From assembly GCA_902477755.1 (NCBI GenBank), contig CABSIK010000002.1, positions 186,001-250,000 of the forward strand: a stretch of DNA of 64,000 nt, read 5' to 3'. A model generated the notes under the pieces. The model was given only the letters and a program-made list of their open reading frames with translations. It ran no database searches and was not told where the DNA came from. The translations under genes and the position numbers were made by a program. The DNA is from an uncultured Clostridia bacterium (lineage in GTDB: Bacteria > Bacillota > Clostridia > Lachnospirales > Anaerotignaceae). Position 1 is the first letter of the stretch; the number at the start of each line of letters is the position of its first letter. This document shows, piece by piece, positions 44,234-53,256 of this stretch.

Positions 44234-44283
44234 AAAGCTGAAATCCTTTGTATTTGGAAGGATTTCAGCTTTTTGTGTTTTTG
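44234..44283 (+). terminator. Terminator hairpin downstream of the carboxypeptidase
   Basis: AAAGCTGAAATCCTT (44234-44248) pairs with AAGGATTTCAGCTTT (44258-44272), followed by TTGTGTTTTTG. The stem is nearly identical to the core of repeat module A, so it may be a trimmed relic of that repeat. Confidence 0.8.
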
Positions 44284-44315
44284 TTAGTTTTTTATAGAAA
44301 AAGGATGTTTATTTA

Positions 44316-44490
44316 GGGGCATCTTCATAAGAAAACAAAGAAATCTAAAATCCTTTGTACTGATAAGGATTTTAGATTTCTTATTTTATTAAAATTTTAT
44401 TTGTTCTGTTTTCTTCTGAAGACAGCAGTCGCACTTCCCCTTAAGAAATCAAGGAAAAGAAAAATCAATGTTTTCTTAAGGGGAAGTTGC
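44316..44490 (+). repeat. MITE-like modular palindromic repeat, copy 3
   Basis: This full-length 175-bp copy has module A (about 44316-44427) with GGGGCATCTTCATAAG at its left end and the stem AAATCTAAAATCC/GGATTTTAGATTT. Module B (about 44428-44490) has CTTCCCCTTAAGAAA pairing with TTTTCTTAAGGGGAAG. The last 15 bp lie inside the uridine phosphorylase gene on the opposite strand. Confidence 0.88.
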
Positions 44491-45231
44491 TTTCTCTGTT
44501 TCCAGTTTGTAGAAGGCTTCCAAAGCAGTCAGGATTTCATGACGTTCGCCTTCCATAGACAGATTTTCTCCGTCTACATAAGAACCGATGCTTTCGGAGG
44601 TATCCTGTTCGTAGGCAACAACGTTGTTCAAAATGGAAGCGGTTTTTACACCACGGAGATGGCCAATAGTAAACAGTGCGGCTGTTTCCATGTCACAGCC
44701 TAATACCCCCTGTTTAGACCAGTAAGCGTCAATGGCTTCTTCGTCATCGGTATAAAAACTGTCATGGCTGCGGGCAATGCCTACATGGTATTGGAAATTT
44801 TGCTCTTTTGCCGCTTCCATGCAGTACAGCATCAGCTGTGCGTCGGGAACAGCTGGGAACATGGCATCGATATATGTTTTGGATGCGCCATCGTCACGGA
44901 CAGCACCGTTGACGATGATAATGTCGCCTACTTTTACCTGTGGCTGTAAGCTGCCGCAGCTGCCGATACGGATCATGGCTTCTACGCCGATATTATGCAG
45001 TTCTTCCACAGCGATGCCTGCGGACGCGCCGCCAATGCCTGTGGAAATAGCAAGGATGGGAACGCCTTTGTATGTGCCGGAAAGACTGCGGTATTCCCGG
45101 TTAAATTTCAGTTCGGTTACGTTTTCCAGAAAAGGTGCGATACGATCCAGACGAGCAGGGTCTCCGGGCATCAGTGCGTATTTGATTTGTAAATCTTTAC
45201 CCAATTGAATATGGGGCTGTAAAAATTCCAT
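44476..45231 (-). CDS. udp: Uridine phosphorylase (nucleoside phosphorylase family)
   Basis: This 251-residue enzyme cleaves uridine (perhaps other nucleosides) with phosphate to base and ribose-1-phosphate. It has ALMPGDPARLDRIA, the phosphate/ribose segment STGIGGASAGIAVEEL, RIGSCGSLQ, and GCDMETAALF near the active site, as in Udp. The final ATSP residues and the stop are encoded by repeat copy 3. AAAGGAGG precedes the start. It is transcribed divergently from a gene row that includes a PfkB sugar kinase. Confidence 0.9.
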   Translation of the reverse strand: MEFLQPHIQLGKDLQIKYALMPGDPARLDRIAPFLENVTELKFNREYRSLSGTYKGVPILAISTGIGGASAGIAVEELHNIGVEAMIRIGSCGSLQPQVKVGDIIIVNGAVRDDGASKTYIDAMFPAVPDAQLMLYCMEAAKEQNFQYHVGIARSHDSFYTDDEEAIDAYWSKQGVLGCDMETAALFTIGHLRGVKTASILNNVVAYEQDTSESIGSYVDGENLSMEGERHEILTALEAFYKLETEKATSP

Positions 45232-45303
45232 TGTGATTCCTCCTTTGTTTTTATTCTAATTTACATGATTTTTCGCAAAAATGCAATGGACTGTATAAGG
45301 TGT

Positions 45304-45332
45304 TTGAAGTCTGAGGGGGATTATGTTACAAT
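45304..45332 (+). promoter_or_regulatory. Promoter of the 45.4-48.9 kb gene row
   Basis: TTGAAG (45304-45309), a 17-bp spacer and TACAAT (45327-45332). Confidence 0.75.
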
Positions 45333-45368
45333 AAGGTGTAATGAAATACTTGGAAAGGGAGAAAAGAG

Positions 45369-45794
45369 ATGATTTATTTCCTGTTTTTGATTTTATCGGG
45401 GCTGCTGCAGGGCATGATGATTTCCCTCAATGGACAGTTGGGGAATTATTACAGTATGTTCGGCATCAGTTTTTTTGTCCATGGAATTGCGGCAGTTCTT
45501 TTGATTTTGTATCTGAAATGCAAAGAAAAGAAAAAAATTCGTTTCCGTGGGGTACCTGCCTATGTGTATCTGGTAGGCTTCATGGGCATTGGCATGGTTA
45601 CCAGCAGCAGTTGGTGTACCCTTGCCATCGGTGCAACAGCTATGACAGGACTTTCTGTCATTGGGCAGATGATTTCTTCCGCAGTGGTGGATCATCATGG
45701 CTGGTTTGGCATTGAAAAACAGAAGTTCAACTGGAAAGAGCTGCCAGCTTATCTGCTGGTATTGGCAGGTGTTTGGCTGGTAACAACAGGCTGA
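45369..45794 (+). CDS. Small DMT (YdcZ/DUF606) membrane protein, subunit 1
   Basis: This 141-residue protein with five predicted helices has the DMT_YdcZ pattern: LSGLLQGMMISLNGQLGNY and then VTSSSWCTLAIGATAMTGLSVIGQ. This half-size type works as a pair, and the next gene is its likely partner. The substrate is unknown. Confidence 0.83.
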   Translation: MIYFLFLILSGLLQGMMISLNGQLGNYYSMFGISFFVHGIAAVLLILYLKCKEKKKIRFRGVPAYVYLVGFMGIGMVTSSSWCTLAIGATAMTGLSVIGQMISSAVVDHHGWFGIEKQKFNWKELPAYLLVLAGVWLVTTG

Positions 45795-45808
45795 GGAGGA
45801 AAAGGGAA

Positions 45809-46273
45809 ATGATATTTTATATAACTGCCGTAGCCAATGGTTTTTTGAATACGGTCAATAAAATGGTAAATGTAAAAGCAGGGGAATGCTTGGGGACTGC
45901 CAACGGCGCCCTCATCAATTATGTGGAAGCGACAATCCTTTCCCTGTGCCTGATCTTTGTAACAGGAAATGGTGCGGAAATGAATTTTTCTCATATAGCG
46001 GAAGTGCCGCCGCTGTTTTATCTGGGCAGTGTCTGTGGTTTGATTGCCATGATCTTTTTGATTTTAGGCACCAGTCATACAGGGGCAATGGCTTCTACTA
46101 TTTTGGCACTGTTGGGACAGCTTGGCATGTCTGTGGCGCTGGATTATGTGTTTTTCCAGACATTCAGCTGGAAACGGATTTTAGGCATTTTTTTGATTAC
46201 TGCCGGCATTGCTTGGCGAGAATATATCAAAATACAGGATAGAAGAAAACAGATAAAGGGGGATGCAGCTTGA
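45809..46273 (+). CDS. Small DMT (YdcZ/DUF606) membrane protein, subunit 2
   Basis: This 154-residue membrane protein has AVANGFLNTVNKMVNVKAGECLG and LILGTSHTGAMASTILALLGQ, the YdcZ pattern in diverged form, with a basic tail. ATG 45809 follows GAGGAGGAAAAGGG. It is 14 bp after its paralogous partner, and its stop overlaps the kinase start. A heterodimeric exporter or importer is the simplest reading. Confidence 0.83.
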   Translation: MIFYITAVANGFLNTVNKMVNVKAGECLGTANGALINYVEATILSLCLIFVTGNGAEMNFSHIAEVPPLFYLGSVCGLIAMIFLILGTSHTGAMASTILALLGQLGMSVALDYVFFQTFSWKRILGIFLITAGIAWREYIKIQDRRKQIKGDAA

Positions 46274-47190
46274 AGATTTGCAATTTTGGCTCCATGAATT
46301 TGGATCATGTATATCAGGTGGATACGTTTTTACAGCCGGGAGAAACAAAGTCCTCCCGTTCTTTGTTCACAAACTGCGGCGGCAAAGGCTTGAATCAGTC
46401 CATTGCGGCGGCAAAAGCTGGTAATCAGGTGGTACATGCCGGTGTCATCGGTTCCGGCGGCGAAATGCTGGAAGAAGTAATGGCGAAAAATGGTGTGGAC
46501 GTAAGCCTTCTTTCTCATGTGGATGCACCCAGCGGTCATGCCATCATTCAGGTGGATGATGCTGGGCAGAACTGTATCCTGCTTTTTGGCGGCACCAACC
46601 AGATGCTGACAGAAGCTTATATCACAGAAGTGTTGGATAAAATGGATGCGGATACCTTGGTTCTGCTTCAGAATGAAACCAATCTGGTGGGCTTTATCAT
46701 GGAAGAAGCTCATAAAAGAGGTATGAAAACTGCACTGAATGCGGCACCTATGGATGAAAAAGTACTGACTTATCCTTTGGAATTGCTGGATTGGCTCATT
46801 GTCAATGAAGTAGAAGGCAAACAGATCGCCAACTGCCAGGCAGATGACGAAATTCTGCCGATACTGCGGAAAAAATACCCCAACTGCGGCATTTTGCTCA
46901 CATTGGGCAGCAGAGGTGCAATCTGTGATTATGCAGGGGAAACTTATCAGATTGGATGTTTTAAAGTGCCTGTCATAGATACCACTGCGGCAGGGGATAC
47001 CTTTACAGGATATTTCCTAAATGGTATGGGCAATGGCATGGGCGTTGCAGATAGCTTGCTGCTGGCAACCACAGCAAGTGCCATGGCTATCGGCAAGAAA
47101 GGTGCTGCCGATTCGGTGCCTCTTTATGAAGAAGTGGCAGAAAACATGAAAAATCAGGTGTTTGGTACATTGAAAGCACAGAAAAAATAA
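46270..47190 (+). CDS. PfkB-family carbohydrate kinase (ribokinase-like)
   Basis: This 306-residue kinase has the PfkB signature 1 region NCGGKGLNQSIAAAKAG and signature 2 DTTAAGDTFTGYFL with the catalytic aspartate. The N-terminus MNLDHVYQVDTFLQPGET fits RbsK. Ribose is the likely substrate, given a nucleoside phosphorylase next door, but other sugars are possible. The start is TTG 46270, overlapping the transporter stop by 4 bp. Confidence 0.87.
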   Translation: MKICNFGSMNLDHVYQVDTFLQPGETKSSRSLFTNCGGKGLNQSIAAAKAGNQVVHAGVIGSGGEMLEEVMAKNGVDVSLLSHVDAPSGHAIIQVDDAGQNCILLFGGTNQMLTEAYITEVLDKMDADTLVLLQNETNLVGFIMEEAHKRGMKTALNAAPMDEKVLTYPLELLDWLIVNEVEGKQIANCQADDEILPILRKKYPNCGILLTLGSRGAICDYAGETYQIGCFKVPVIDTTAAGDTFTGYFLNGMGNGMGVADSLLLATTASAMAIGKKGAADSVPLYEEVAENMKNQVFGTLKAQKK

Positions 47191-47214
47191 AATCGTATTG
47201 AAGGAGGAAGCGAA

Positions 47215-47805
47215 ATGAAAAAGGTATTGTTTGTAAACTGCTGTATCCGCAGAGAAGGCTCCAGAACACAGAAGCTGGCAGATCATTTTCTGGAAGGTCT
47301 GCGGAAAAAAGAAGGCTATGAAATAGAAGAACTTTGCCTGATGGATGAGTCTTTGTCTTATTTTACAGATGGATTTTTTGAACAGCGGGAACGCCTGTTG
47401 GCAGATCGGCAGTTTGACCATCCACGGTTCCGCTATGCACACCAGTTTGCAAAAGCGGACAAAATTGTCATTGCTGCGCCTTTTTGGGATTTGAGTTTTC
47501 CTGCTTTATTGAAAGTATATATCGAAAACCTTTGTGTGGAAGGCATTACATTTGGCTGTAACGAAACAGGCTGTTTTGGTACTTGTAAGGCAGACCAGCT
47601 TATTTACCTGACCACTAGAGGCGGATTCTATAACGACAATCCCATGGAAATGGGTTCCCGTTATATTTGGGCAATGTGCGATTTCTTCGGTATTCCTCGT
47701 TATGACTGTGTGGCAGGGGATGGACTGGATACAGGGGTACGCCCTGTGGAAGAAATTCTGGAAGATGCCAAGAAGGAAATCGACCGTTTGCTCACTGAGT
47801 TTTAA
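47215..47805 (+). CDS. Flavodoxin-fold NAD(P)H-dependent oxidoreductase
   Basis: This 196-residue protein resembles FMN-dependent azoreductase/quinone reductases: KVLFVNCCIRREGSRTQKLADHFLEGL binds flavin phosphate, and APFWDLSFPALLKVYIENL and TTRGGFYND are the usual active-site loops. AAGGAGG precedes the ATG. It sits between the sugar kinase and a zinc dehydrogenase. The physiological acceptor is unknown. Confidence 0.85.
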   Translation: MKKVLFVNCCIRREGSRTQKLADHFLEGLRKKEGYEIEELCLMDESLSYFTDGFFEQRERLLADRQFDHPRFRYAHQFAKADKIVIAAPFWDLSFPALLKVYIENLCVEGITFGCNETGCFGTCKADQLIYLTTRGGFYNDNPMEMGSRYIWAMCDFFGIPRYDCVAGDGLDTGVRPVEEILEDAKKEIDRLLTEF

Positions 47806-47826
47806 AGAGAAAAGAGGTAAAATACC

Positions 47827-48885
47827 ATGGAAAAAACAATGAAAGCAGTTGTATACAAAGGAAAAGGTCAGGTAGTTCTGGAAGACAGACCCATTCCTGT
47901 CATTCAAGACCCCAGAGATGCCATTGTAAGAGTGACACGTTCCACAATCTGTTCCAGTGACTTACATATCAAACACGGCACCGTACCCCGTGCGAAAGAA
48001 AATACGGTTTTGGGTCATGAATTTGTTGGTGAAGTTGTGGAAGTAGGCAGTGCTGTGAAAAAATTCAAAGCAGGTGACCGTGTTTCTGTGAATGTGGAAA
48101 CTTTCTGCGGCGAATGTTTCTTCTGCAAAAGAGGCTATGTGAATAACTGTGTAGAAGGCGGCTGGGAACTGGGATGCCGCATTGACGGCTGTCAGGCGGA
48201 ATATGTTCGTGTACCCATTGCCGATAATGGCATGACACCCATTCCCGATGATGTTTCTGATGAAGCGGCACTGTTCAACGGCGATATTCTGGCAACAGGC
48301 TACTGGGCTGCCAGCATCGGAGAAATCAAACCTGCGGATACTGTTGTGGTGCTTGGCGCAGGTCCTACAGGTCTTTGCACCCTTATGAGCATCCGTCTTT
48401 ACAGCCCTGCAAAAGTTATTGTTGTAGACGTGAGCGAAGAAAGAATGGCACTGGCAAAAGAACAGGGCTTGGCTGATATTTGTCTGAATCCCACAAAAGT
48501 GGATGTGGAAGCAGAAATCCTTCGTTTGACAGATGGCAGAGGTGCTGACCGCGTCTTTGAAGTGGCTGGCGGCGAAAATACTTTCCAGCTGGCATGGAAA
48601 GTGGCAAGACCCAACGCCATTGTGGTTCTGGTTGCCCTTTACGCAAAAGAACAGGCATTGCCTTTGCATTTGATGTACGGCAAAAACCTGACATTCAAAA
48701 CAGGCGGTGTGGATGCCAACTGCTGTGAAGATATTATGAAAATGATTCAGTGCGGTAAAATCGACACATCCTGCCTGATTACCCATCGTGCACCTTTGAA
48801 TGATGTTATGGAAGGCTATCGGATATTTGAAAATAAACTGGATGGCTGCATCAAATGGGTCATCACACCTTATGAAAGAGATTGA
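47827..48885 (+). CDS. Zinc-dependent alcohol dehydrogenase (MDR family)
   Basis: This 352-residue protein has catalytic zinc ligands in ICSSDLH and GHEFVGEVVE, structural zinc cysteines in CGECFFCKRGYVNNC, and the nucleotide-binding VVLGAGPTGL. The pattern is close to threonine/sorbitol-dehydrogenase-like MDR enzymes. The substrate is not readable. It is last in the gene row and followed by a terminator. Confidence 0.9.
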   Translation: MEKTMKAVVYKGKGQVVLEDRPIPVIQDPRDAIVRVTRSTICSSDLHIKHGTVPRAKENTVLGHEFVGEVVEVGSAVKKFKAGDRVSVNVETFCGECFFCKRGYVNNCVEGGWELGCRIDGCQAEYVRVPIADNGMTPIPDDVSDEAALFNGDILATGYWAASIGEIKPADTVVVLGAGPTGLCTLMSIRLYSPAKVIVVDVSEERMALAKEQGLADICLNPTKVDVEAEILRLTDGRGADRVFEVAGGENTFQLAWKVARPNAIVVLVALYAKEQALPLHLMYGKNLTFKTGGVDANCCEDIMKMIQCGKIDTSCLITHRAPLNDVMEGYRIFENKLDGCIKWVITPYERD

Positions 48886-48927
48886 TCAATAAAAACGGTA
48901 TGTCTTTCGGGGCATTTCCAGAAACAG

Positions 48928-48956
48928 AAAGCCCACGGAAGTGGGCTTTTCTTTTT
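48928..48956 (+). terminator. Terminator after the zinc dehydrogenase
   Basis: AAAGCCCAC (48928-48936), loop GGAA, GTGGGCTTT, then TCTTTTT. Confidence 0.92.
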
Positions 48957-48989
48957 AGAAGGAATTTCCAGAGAAAGGAGAAATGACAA

Positions 48990-50129
48990 ATGAAATTATT
49001 TCATTTAAGTGACCTGCATTTGGGCAAACGGGTCTATGCCTTTTCCATGCTGCCGGATCAGCGATATGTATTGGAGCAGGTCTGCACTTTAGCAGAAAAA
49101 CATAAACCGGACGGTATTTTGCTCAGCGGCGATTTATATGATAAACCTATCCCACCTGTGGAAGCGGTACAGCTTTTGGATGAATTTTTGACAAGAATGC
49201 AGCAGATGGGCATTGCAGTTTATGCCATTTCTGGTAACCACGATTCCGCTGGACGTGTAGATTTCGGCAGCCGCATTTTGCAGCAGCAGAATCTGCATAT
49301 TTGCGGTGCTTTTGATGGCAAGCTGTATCATGTCTGCAAGGAGGATGCTTTTGGAGAAATCCATTTTTATCTGCTCCCTTTTTTGAAACCTGCCACTGTT
49401 TCTGCTTTTCGGGAAGGCGGCGAAAGTTTATCTTATGCAGATGCGGTCAAATGGGCTTTGGAAACAGCCGATATGGATACCACAAAACGCAATGTACTTT
49501 TGGCACACCAGTTTGTTACATGGAGAGGAACAGCAGAAGAAAGTGATTCTGAAACAAAAACGCTGGGCGGCGTAGATGAAATGGATGCCAGCCTGTTCTT
49601 TGATTTTGATTATGTGGCTTTGGGGCATCTGCACAGTCCTCAGCGCATTGGACGGGATACCATTCGCTATGGCGGTTCTCCTCTGAAGTACTCCTTTTCA
49701 GAACTGCGCCAGAAAAAAGGCGTGACCCTTGTGGAAATACAGGAAAAAGGAAATGTTACAACAGAATTTTTACCATTGGAACCCTTACATCCTTTGCGTG
49801 AAATCAAAGGAATGTTAGCAGACCTATTGGATGCGGCAGAAGAAGCAGGCGGTTCTGAAGATTATGTAAGGGCTATTTTGACCGATGAAGGGGCAGTTTA
49901 TGACCCTGTGGGACGACTGCGTGTGTACTATCCGAACCTGATGACATTGGAAATGGCACCACGAGGGGAACGTCAGCAGGACTTTTCTCTCCAGCTGGAA
50001 CAGGAACCGCTGTCAGGACCTGCACTCTTTGCTGGTTTCTTTGAAAAACAAAATAACCGAGAAATGACCGAGGCACAAAAAGCTATTGTGGAAAAAATCT
50101 GGCAGGATTTGGGAGGTGTTGAGGAATGA
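48990..50129 (+). CDS. sbcD: Exonuclease SbcCD subunit D
   Basis: This 379-residue Mre11-type nuclease has metallophosphatase motifs HLSDLHLGKR, LSGDLYD, SGNHDS, LAHQFVT and ALGHLHSPQ, with a C-terminal cap domain. Together with SbcC it opens DNA hairpins and ends. AAAGGAG precedes the ATG. It overlaps sbcC by 4 bp. Confidence 0.96.
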   Translation: MKLFHLSDLHLGKRVYAFSMLPDQRYVLEQVCTLAEKHKPDGILLSGDLYDKPIPPVEAVQLLDEFLTRMQQMGIAVYAISGNHDSAGRVDFGSRILQQQNLHICGAFDGKLYHVCKEDAFGEIHFYLLPFLKPATVSAFREGGESLSYADAVKWALETADMDTTKRNVLLAHQFVTWRGTAEESDSETKTLGGVDEMDASLFFDFDYVALGHLHSPQRIGRDTIRYGGSPLKYSFSELRQKKGVTLVEIQEKGNVTTEFLPLEPLHPLREIKGMLADLLDAAEEAGGSEDYVRAILTDEGAVYDPVGRLRVYYPNLMTLEMAPRGERQQDFSLQLEQEPLSGPALFAGFFEKQNNREMTEAQKAIVEKIWQDLGGVEE

Positions 50130-53100
50130 AACCATTGGAAATTACCGTTTCCGCTTTTGGCCCTTATGCAGGATGCGTAAACATTCCCCTTTCAAAATTG
50201 GGAGAACAGGGGATTTTCCTGATTACCGGGGACACAGGTGCCGGAAAAACAACATTATTTGACGCCATTTGTTTTGCTTTATTTAATGAAGTCAGCGGCT
50301 CCAACCGAGAGGTGGACAGCCTCCGCAGTGACTTTGCTTCGCCGTCCACAAAAACTTATGTGGATTTGACATTCTCACATCATGGAGAAACATATCGTAT
50401 CCTGCGGAATCCCACTTATCAGCGTCCCAAAAAAACAGGGGAAGGTACTACCAAAGAAACGGGAGACGCTACCCTTTGGTATCCCGATGGCAGTGTGGTA
50501 TCTGGTGCGGAAAAAGTAAGAAAAGCTGCGGAAGCATTGCTGGGCATTGATGCGAAACAATTTAAACAGATTGCTATGATTGCGCAGGGGGAATTTTTGA
50601 AACTCCTTTATGCCGACAGTACAGAACGCGGAGCTATTTTCCGTCGGGTGTTCCATACGGATTTTTATTTGGCTTTCCAGAAAAAACTGAAGGAATTGGA
50701 AAAAGAAAATCGCTCTGCATTTGACGACAGCAAAGAGCGTCTTTTGACATATCTTTCCCAGTGCGGCATTGACGAAACAGATGAAAAAGTTCTGCTGCAA
50801 AGAGCAGAGCAGTTGCTGACAGAAGCAGAAGCATCTTATGGAGAGGCAGAAAACCTGTGGCGTCAGCAGGAAGACGAAATTGCGGCAAAAGAAGAAAAAC
50901 GTGTAAAAATTGCCGCACAAATGGCAGATGGAGAAAACACAAACCGTCTTTTGGATGCTTTGGAAAAAGCGAAAAAAGACTATCAATTCCTTTTAGAAGA
51001 AGAATCTGCTCAGCAGGAAAAGAAAGTGAAATTGCAGAAACAGCGTCGTGCTGTTGACTATGTACAGCCCAAAGCTCAGGATTGGAAACTGAAAAAAGAA
51101 ACAGCGAAGGATTTGGAATCCCAGTTGGAAGATCTGAAAAAAAGGGAACAAAAAGAAAAAGAAGAACTGCAAGACAGAATTGAACAGGAAAAGGCTCTGG
51201 AACCTTTGGGTATCGAACTGGAAAATGATAAGGCAGATGCGGTGAAAAAACAAGAACGTCTGAAAGACTTTGAGGTAAAAGACGAAATCAATCAAGAAAT
51301 TGAGAAATGGAAGGCAGAAATCAGTAAAATAAAAGAACGCAAGGAAAAACTGGAAGAAGAACAGACTGCTTTGAAAGACTGTCTGGAAGTTTTGCGCCAG
51401 CAGGAAAGCCAGCTTCCTGCCATTCGGGAACGGCTGTTGACATTGGCGCAGGAGAAAAAAAGCTTGCAGGAGCGAAAAGATTTGCTGAAAGAGACCAATG
51501 ATGATTTGCAGAAAGGTCTGGAGGTAAAAAAAGAGCTGGATAAAACCCAGAAAGATTATGAGGCGGCAAAAGCAAAATGGGAACAGGCAAAAGCAGCTGC
51601 AAATCAGGCAGAAATAGATTATCTGGATGCCCAAGCTGGTATTTTAGCTGAGAAACTGACAGAGGGGAAGCCTTGTCCTGTCTGCGGCTCTGTGCATCAT
51701 CCGGCGAAGGCGGTGCGTCCTGCCAAAGCACCTACTCAGGCAGAGTGGAATCGCCTGCGAAAAGTGGAAGAAACACTTGGGGAAGAAACAAAATCTCTTT
51801 CTGCAAAAAGTGGCGAATTGAATGTTTCTCTGGATCATTTACGGGAAAATGTGAGGAATGGTCTGAAAAAATTAGGATTGGAGAATATTTCTCAAATGCA
51901 GGAATTGGCAATTTCTCTGCAAACAAAAGAAAATAAGCTGGATGCAGAACAGAAAGAAAAGGAAAGTCAGGAAAAAGAACTGATGAAAGTTCCGAATAAA
52001 TTGAAAAATGAGGAAGCTGAACAGCAAAAATTGCAGGAATCCTGGGAAAAAACAGACAAATTGCTGCGTGAGCAGGAAAGTGCTTTGCATAAGAAACAAG
52101 GGGAATATACCCAGCTGGAACAGCGCATTGGTGAAGGAACTTTGGCAGAAGCCAAGGCGGAATGGAAAAAACTTTGTGATGATATCAAAGAAAAAGAAGA
52201 TAAGCTGAAGGAAGCGGCAGACAAAAAACTGCAGGCAGAAAAGACATTAGGCAATACCCAGACTTTGTTGCAGCAGACGGAACAGAATCATCAGAAAAGC
52301 TGTGAAGCCGAAAAACAGGCCAAAGATGTTTTCTTGAAAACATTGAAAGAGCAGCATTTTCAAGATCAAGAGGACTTTGCAAATGCGCTTGTTTCCAGAG
52401 AGATTTTGGAGCAAGCAGAGGAAGAAAACCGCAGTTATTTTACAAATTTACAGACAAGCAAACAAAATCTGGAAAGTAAAAAATCAGAAGCAGCAGGAAA
52501 AACCTATCAGGATTTGGAAGATATGAAAAATAAAATGGAAACGCTGCGTATAGAAAAAACAGACATTCAGAAAGAAGTGGATACCCAGAAGGCAATTTGG
52601 CAGGCGCGCAAAAAGGCGACAGAAAGGGCATGGACAGAATTGCGAGCATGGAAGAAAGCAGAAAAGGACTATCTTCCCATTGAGGAACTTTCTAAGACAG
52701 CCAATGGTGACTTGGAAAAGACCGCTAAGATTGCTTTTGAACAGTTTGTGCAGGGATTTTATTTCGATCGGATATTGGCGGCGGCAAACTTGCGTTTTGC
52801 GGAAATGACCAATGGTCGATATCACATGAGAAGAAGGGAAACGGCATCTAATCTGAGAAGTCAGTCAGGGCTGGAACTGGAAGTGATGGACTATTTCACA
52901 GGCAAGGCAAGAGGGGTTAAATCCCTTTCTGGCGGGGAAGCTTTCAAGGCTTCTTTGAGTCTGGCACTGGGACTTTCTGACTTAATCCAGCAGACAGCAG
53001 GCGGCGTGGAAATCAAAGCCATGTTCATTGACGAGGGCTTTGGTGCACTGGATGAAGAATCCAGAGAGCAGGCGGTGCGTATCTTGCAGCAGCTTTCTTA

Positions 53101-53215
53101 TGGCGATCGTATGGTGGGCATTATTTCCCATGTAACGGAACTGAAGGAAAGCATTGAAAAGAAATTGATCGTGAAAAAGAGCAGCAGAGGCAGCACTGTT
53201 TCTTTGGAAGTATAA
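50126..53215 (+). CDS. sbcC: Exonuclease SbcCD subunit C
   Basis: This 1029-residue Rad50-type ATPase has N-terminal Walker A GDTGAGKTTLFDA, two long coiled coils (about 170-500 and 550-860), and a zinc hook CPVC (Cys517 and Cys520). The C-terminal half has the signature SLSGGEAFKASL and Walker B MFIDEGFGALDEES. Length is typical. It is coupled to sbcD. Confidence 0.97.
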   Translation: MKPLEITVSAFGPYAGCVNIPLSKLGEQGIFLITGDTGAGKTTLFDAICFALFNEVSGSNREVDSLRSDFASPSTKTYVDLTFSHHGETYRILRNPTYQRPKKTGEGTTKETGDATLWYPDGSVVSGAEKVRKAAEALLGIDAKQFKQIAMIAQGEFLKLLYADSTERGAIFRRVFHTDFYLAFQKKLKELEKENRSAFDDSKERLLTYLSQCGIDETDEKVLLQRAEQLLTEAEASYGEAENLWRQQEDEIAAKEEKRVKIAAQMADGENTNRLLDALEKAKKDYQFLLEEESAQQEKKVKLQKQRRAVDYVQPKAQDWKLKKETAKDLESQLEDLKKREQKEKEELQDRIEQEKALEPLGIELENDKADAVKKQERLKDFEVKDEINQEIEKWKAEISKIKERKEKLEEEQTALKDCLEVLRQQESQLPAIRERLLTLAQEKKSLQERKDLLKETNDDLQKGLEVKKELDKTQKDYEAAKAKWEQAKAAANQAEIDYLDAQAGILAEKLTEGKPCPVCGSVHHPAKAVRPAKAPTQAEWNRLRKVEETLGEETKSLSAKSGELNVSLDHLRENVRNGLKKLGLENISQMQELAISLQTKENKLDAEQKEKESQEKELMKVPNKLKNEEAEQQKLQESWEKTDKLLREQESALHKKQGEYTQLEQRIGEGTLAEAKAEWKKLCDDIKEKEDKLKEAADKKLQAEKTLGNTQTLLQQTEQNHQKSCEAEKQAKDVFLKTLKEQHFQDQEDFANALVSREILEQAEEENRSYFTNLQTSKQNLESKKSEAAGKTYQDLEDMKNKMETLRIEKTDIQKEVDTQKAIWQARKKATERAWTELRAWKKAEKDYLPIEELSKTANGDLEKTAKIAFEQFVQGFYFDRILAAANLRFAEMTNGRYHMRRRETASNLRSQSGLELEVMDYFTGKARGVKSLSGGEAFKASLSLALGLSDLIQQTAGGVEIKAMFIDEGFGALDEESREQAVRILQQLSYGDRMVGIISHVTELKESIEKKLIVKKSSRGSTVSLEV

Positions 53216-53250
53216 AAAAGAGGCTGGAATCATTTAGATTCCAGCCTTTT
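53216..53250. terminator. Bidirectional terminator between sbcC and the HD gene
   Basis: AGGCTGGAATC (53221-53231) pairs with GATTCCAGCCT (53237-53247), with an A tract on the left and Ts on the right. Confidence 0.88.
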
Positions 53251-53256
53251 AATGCT

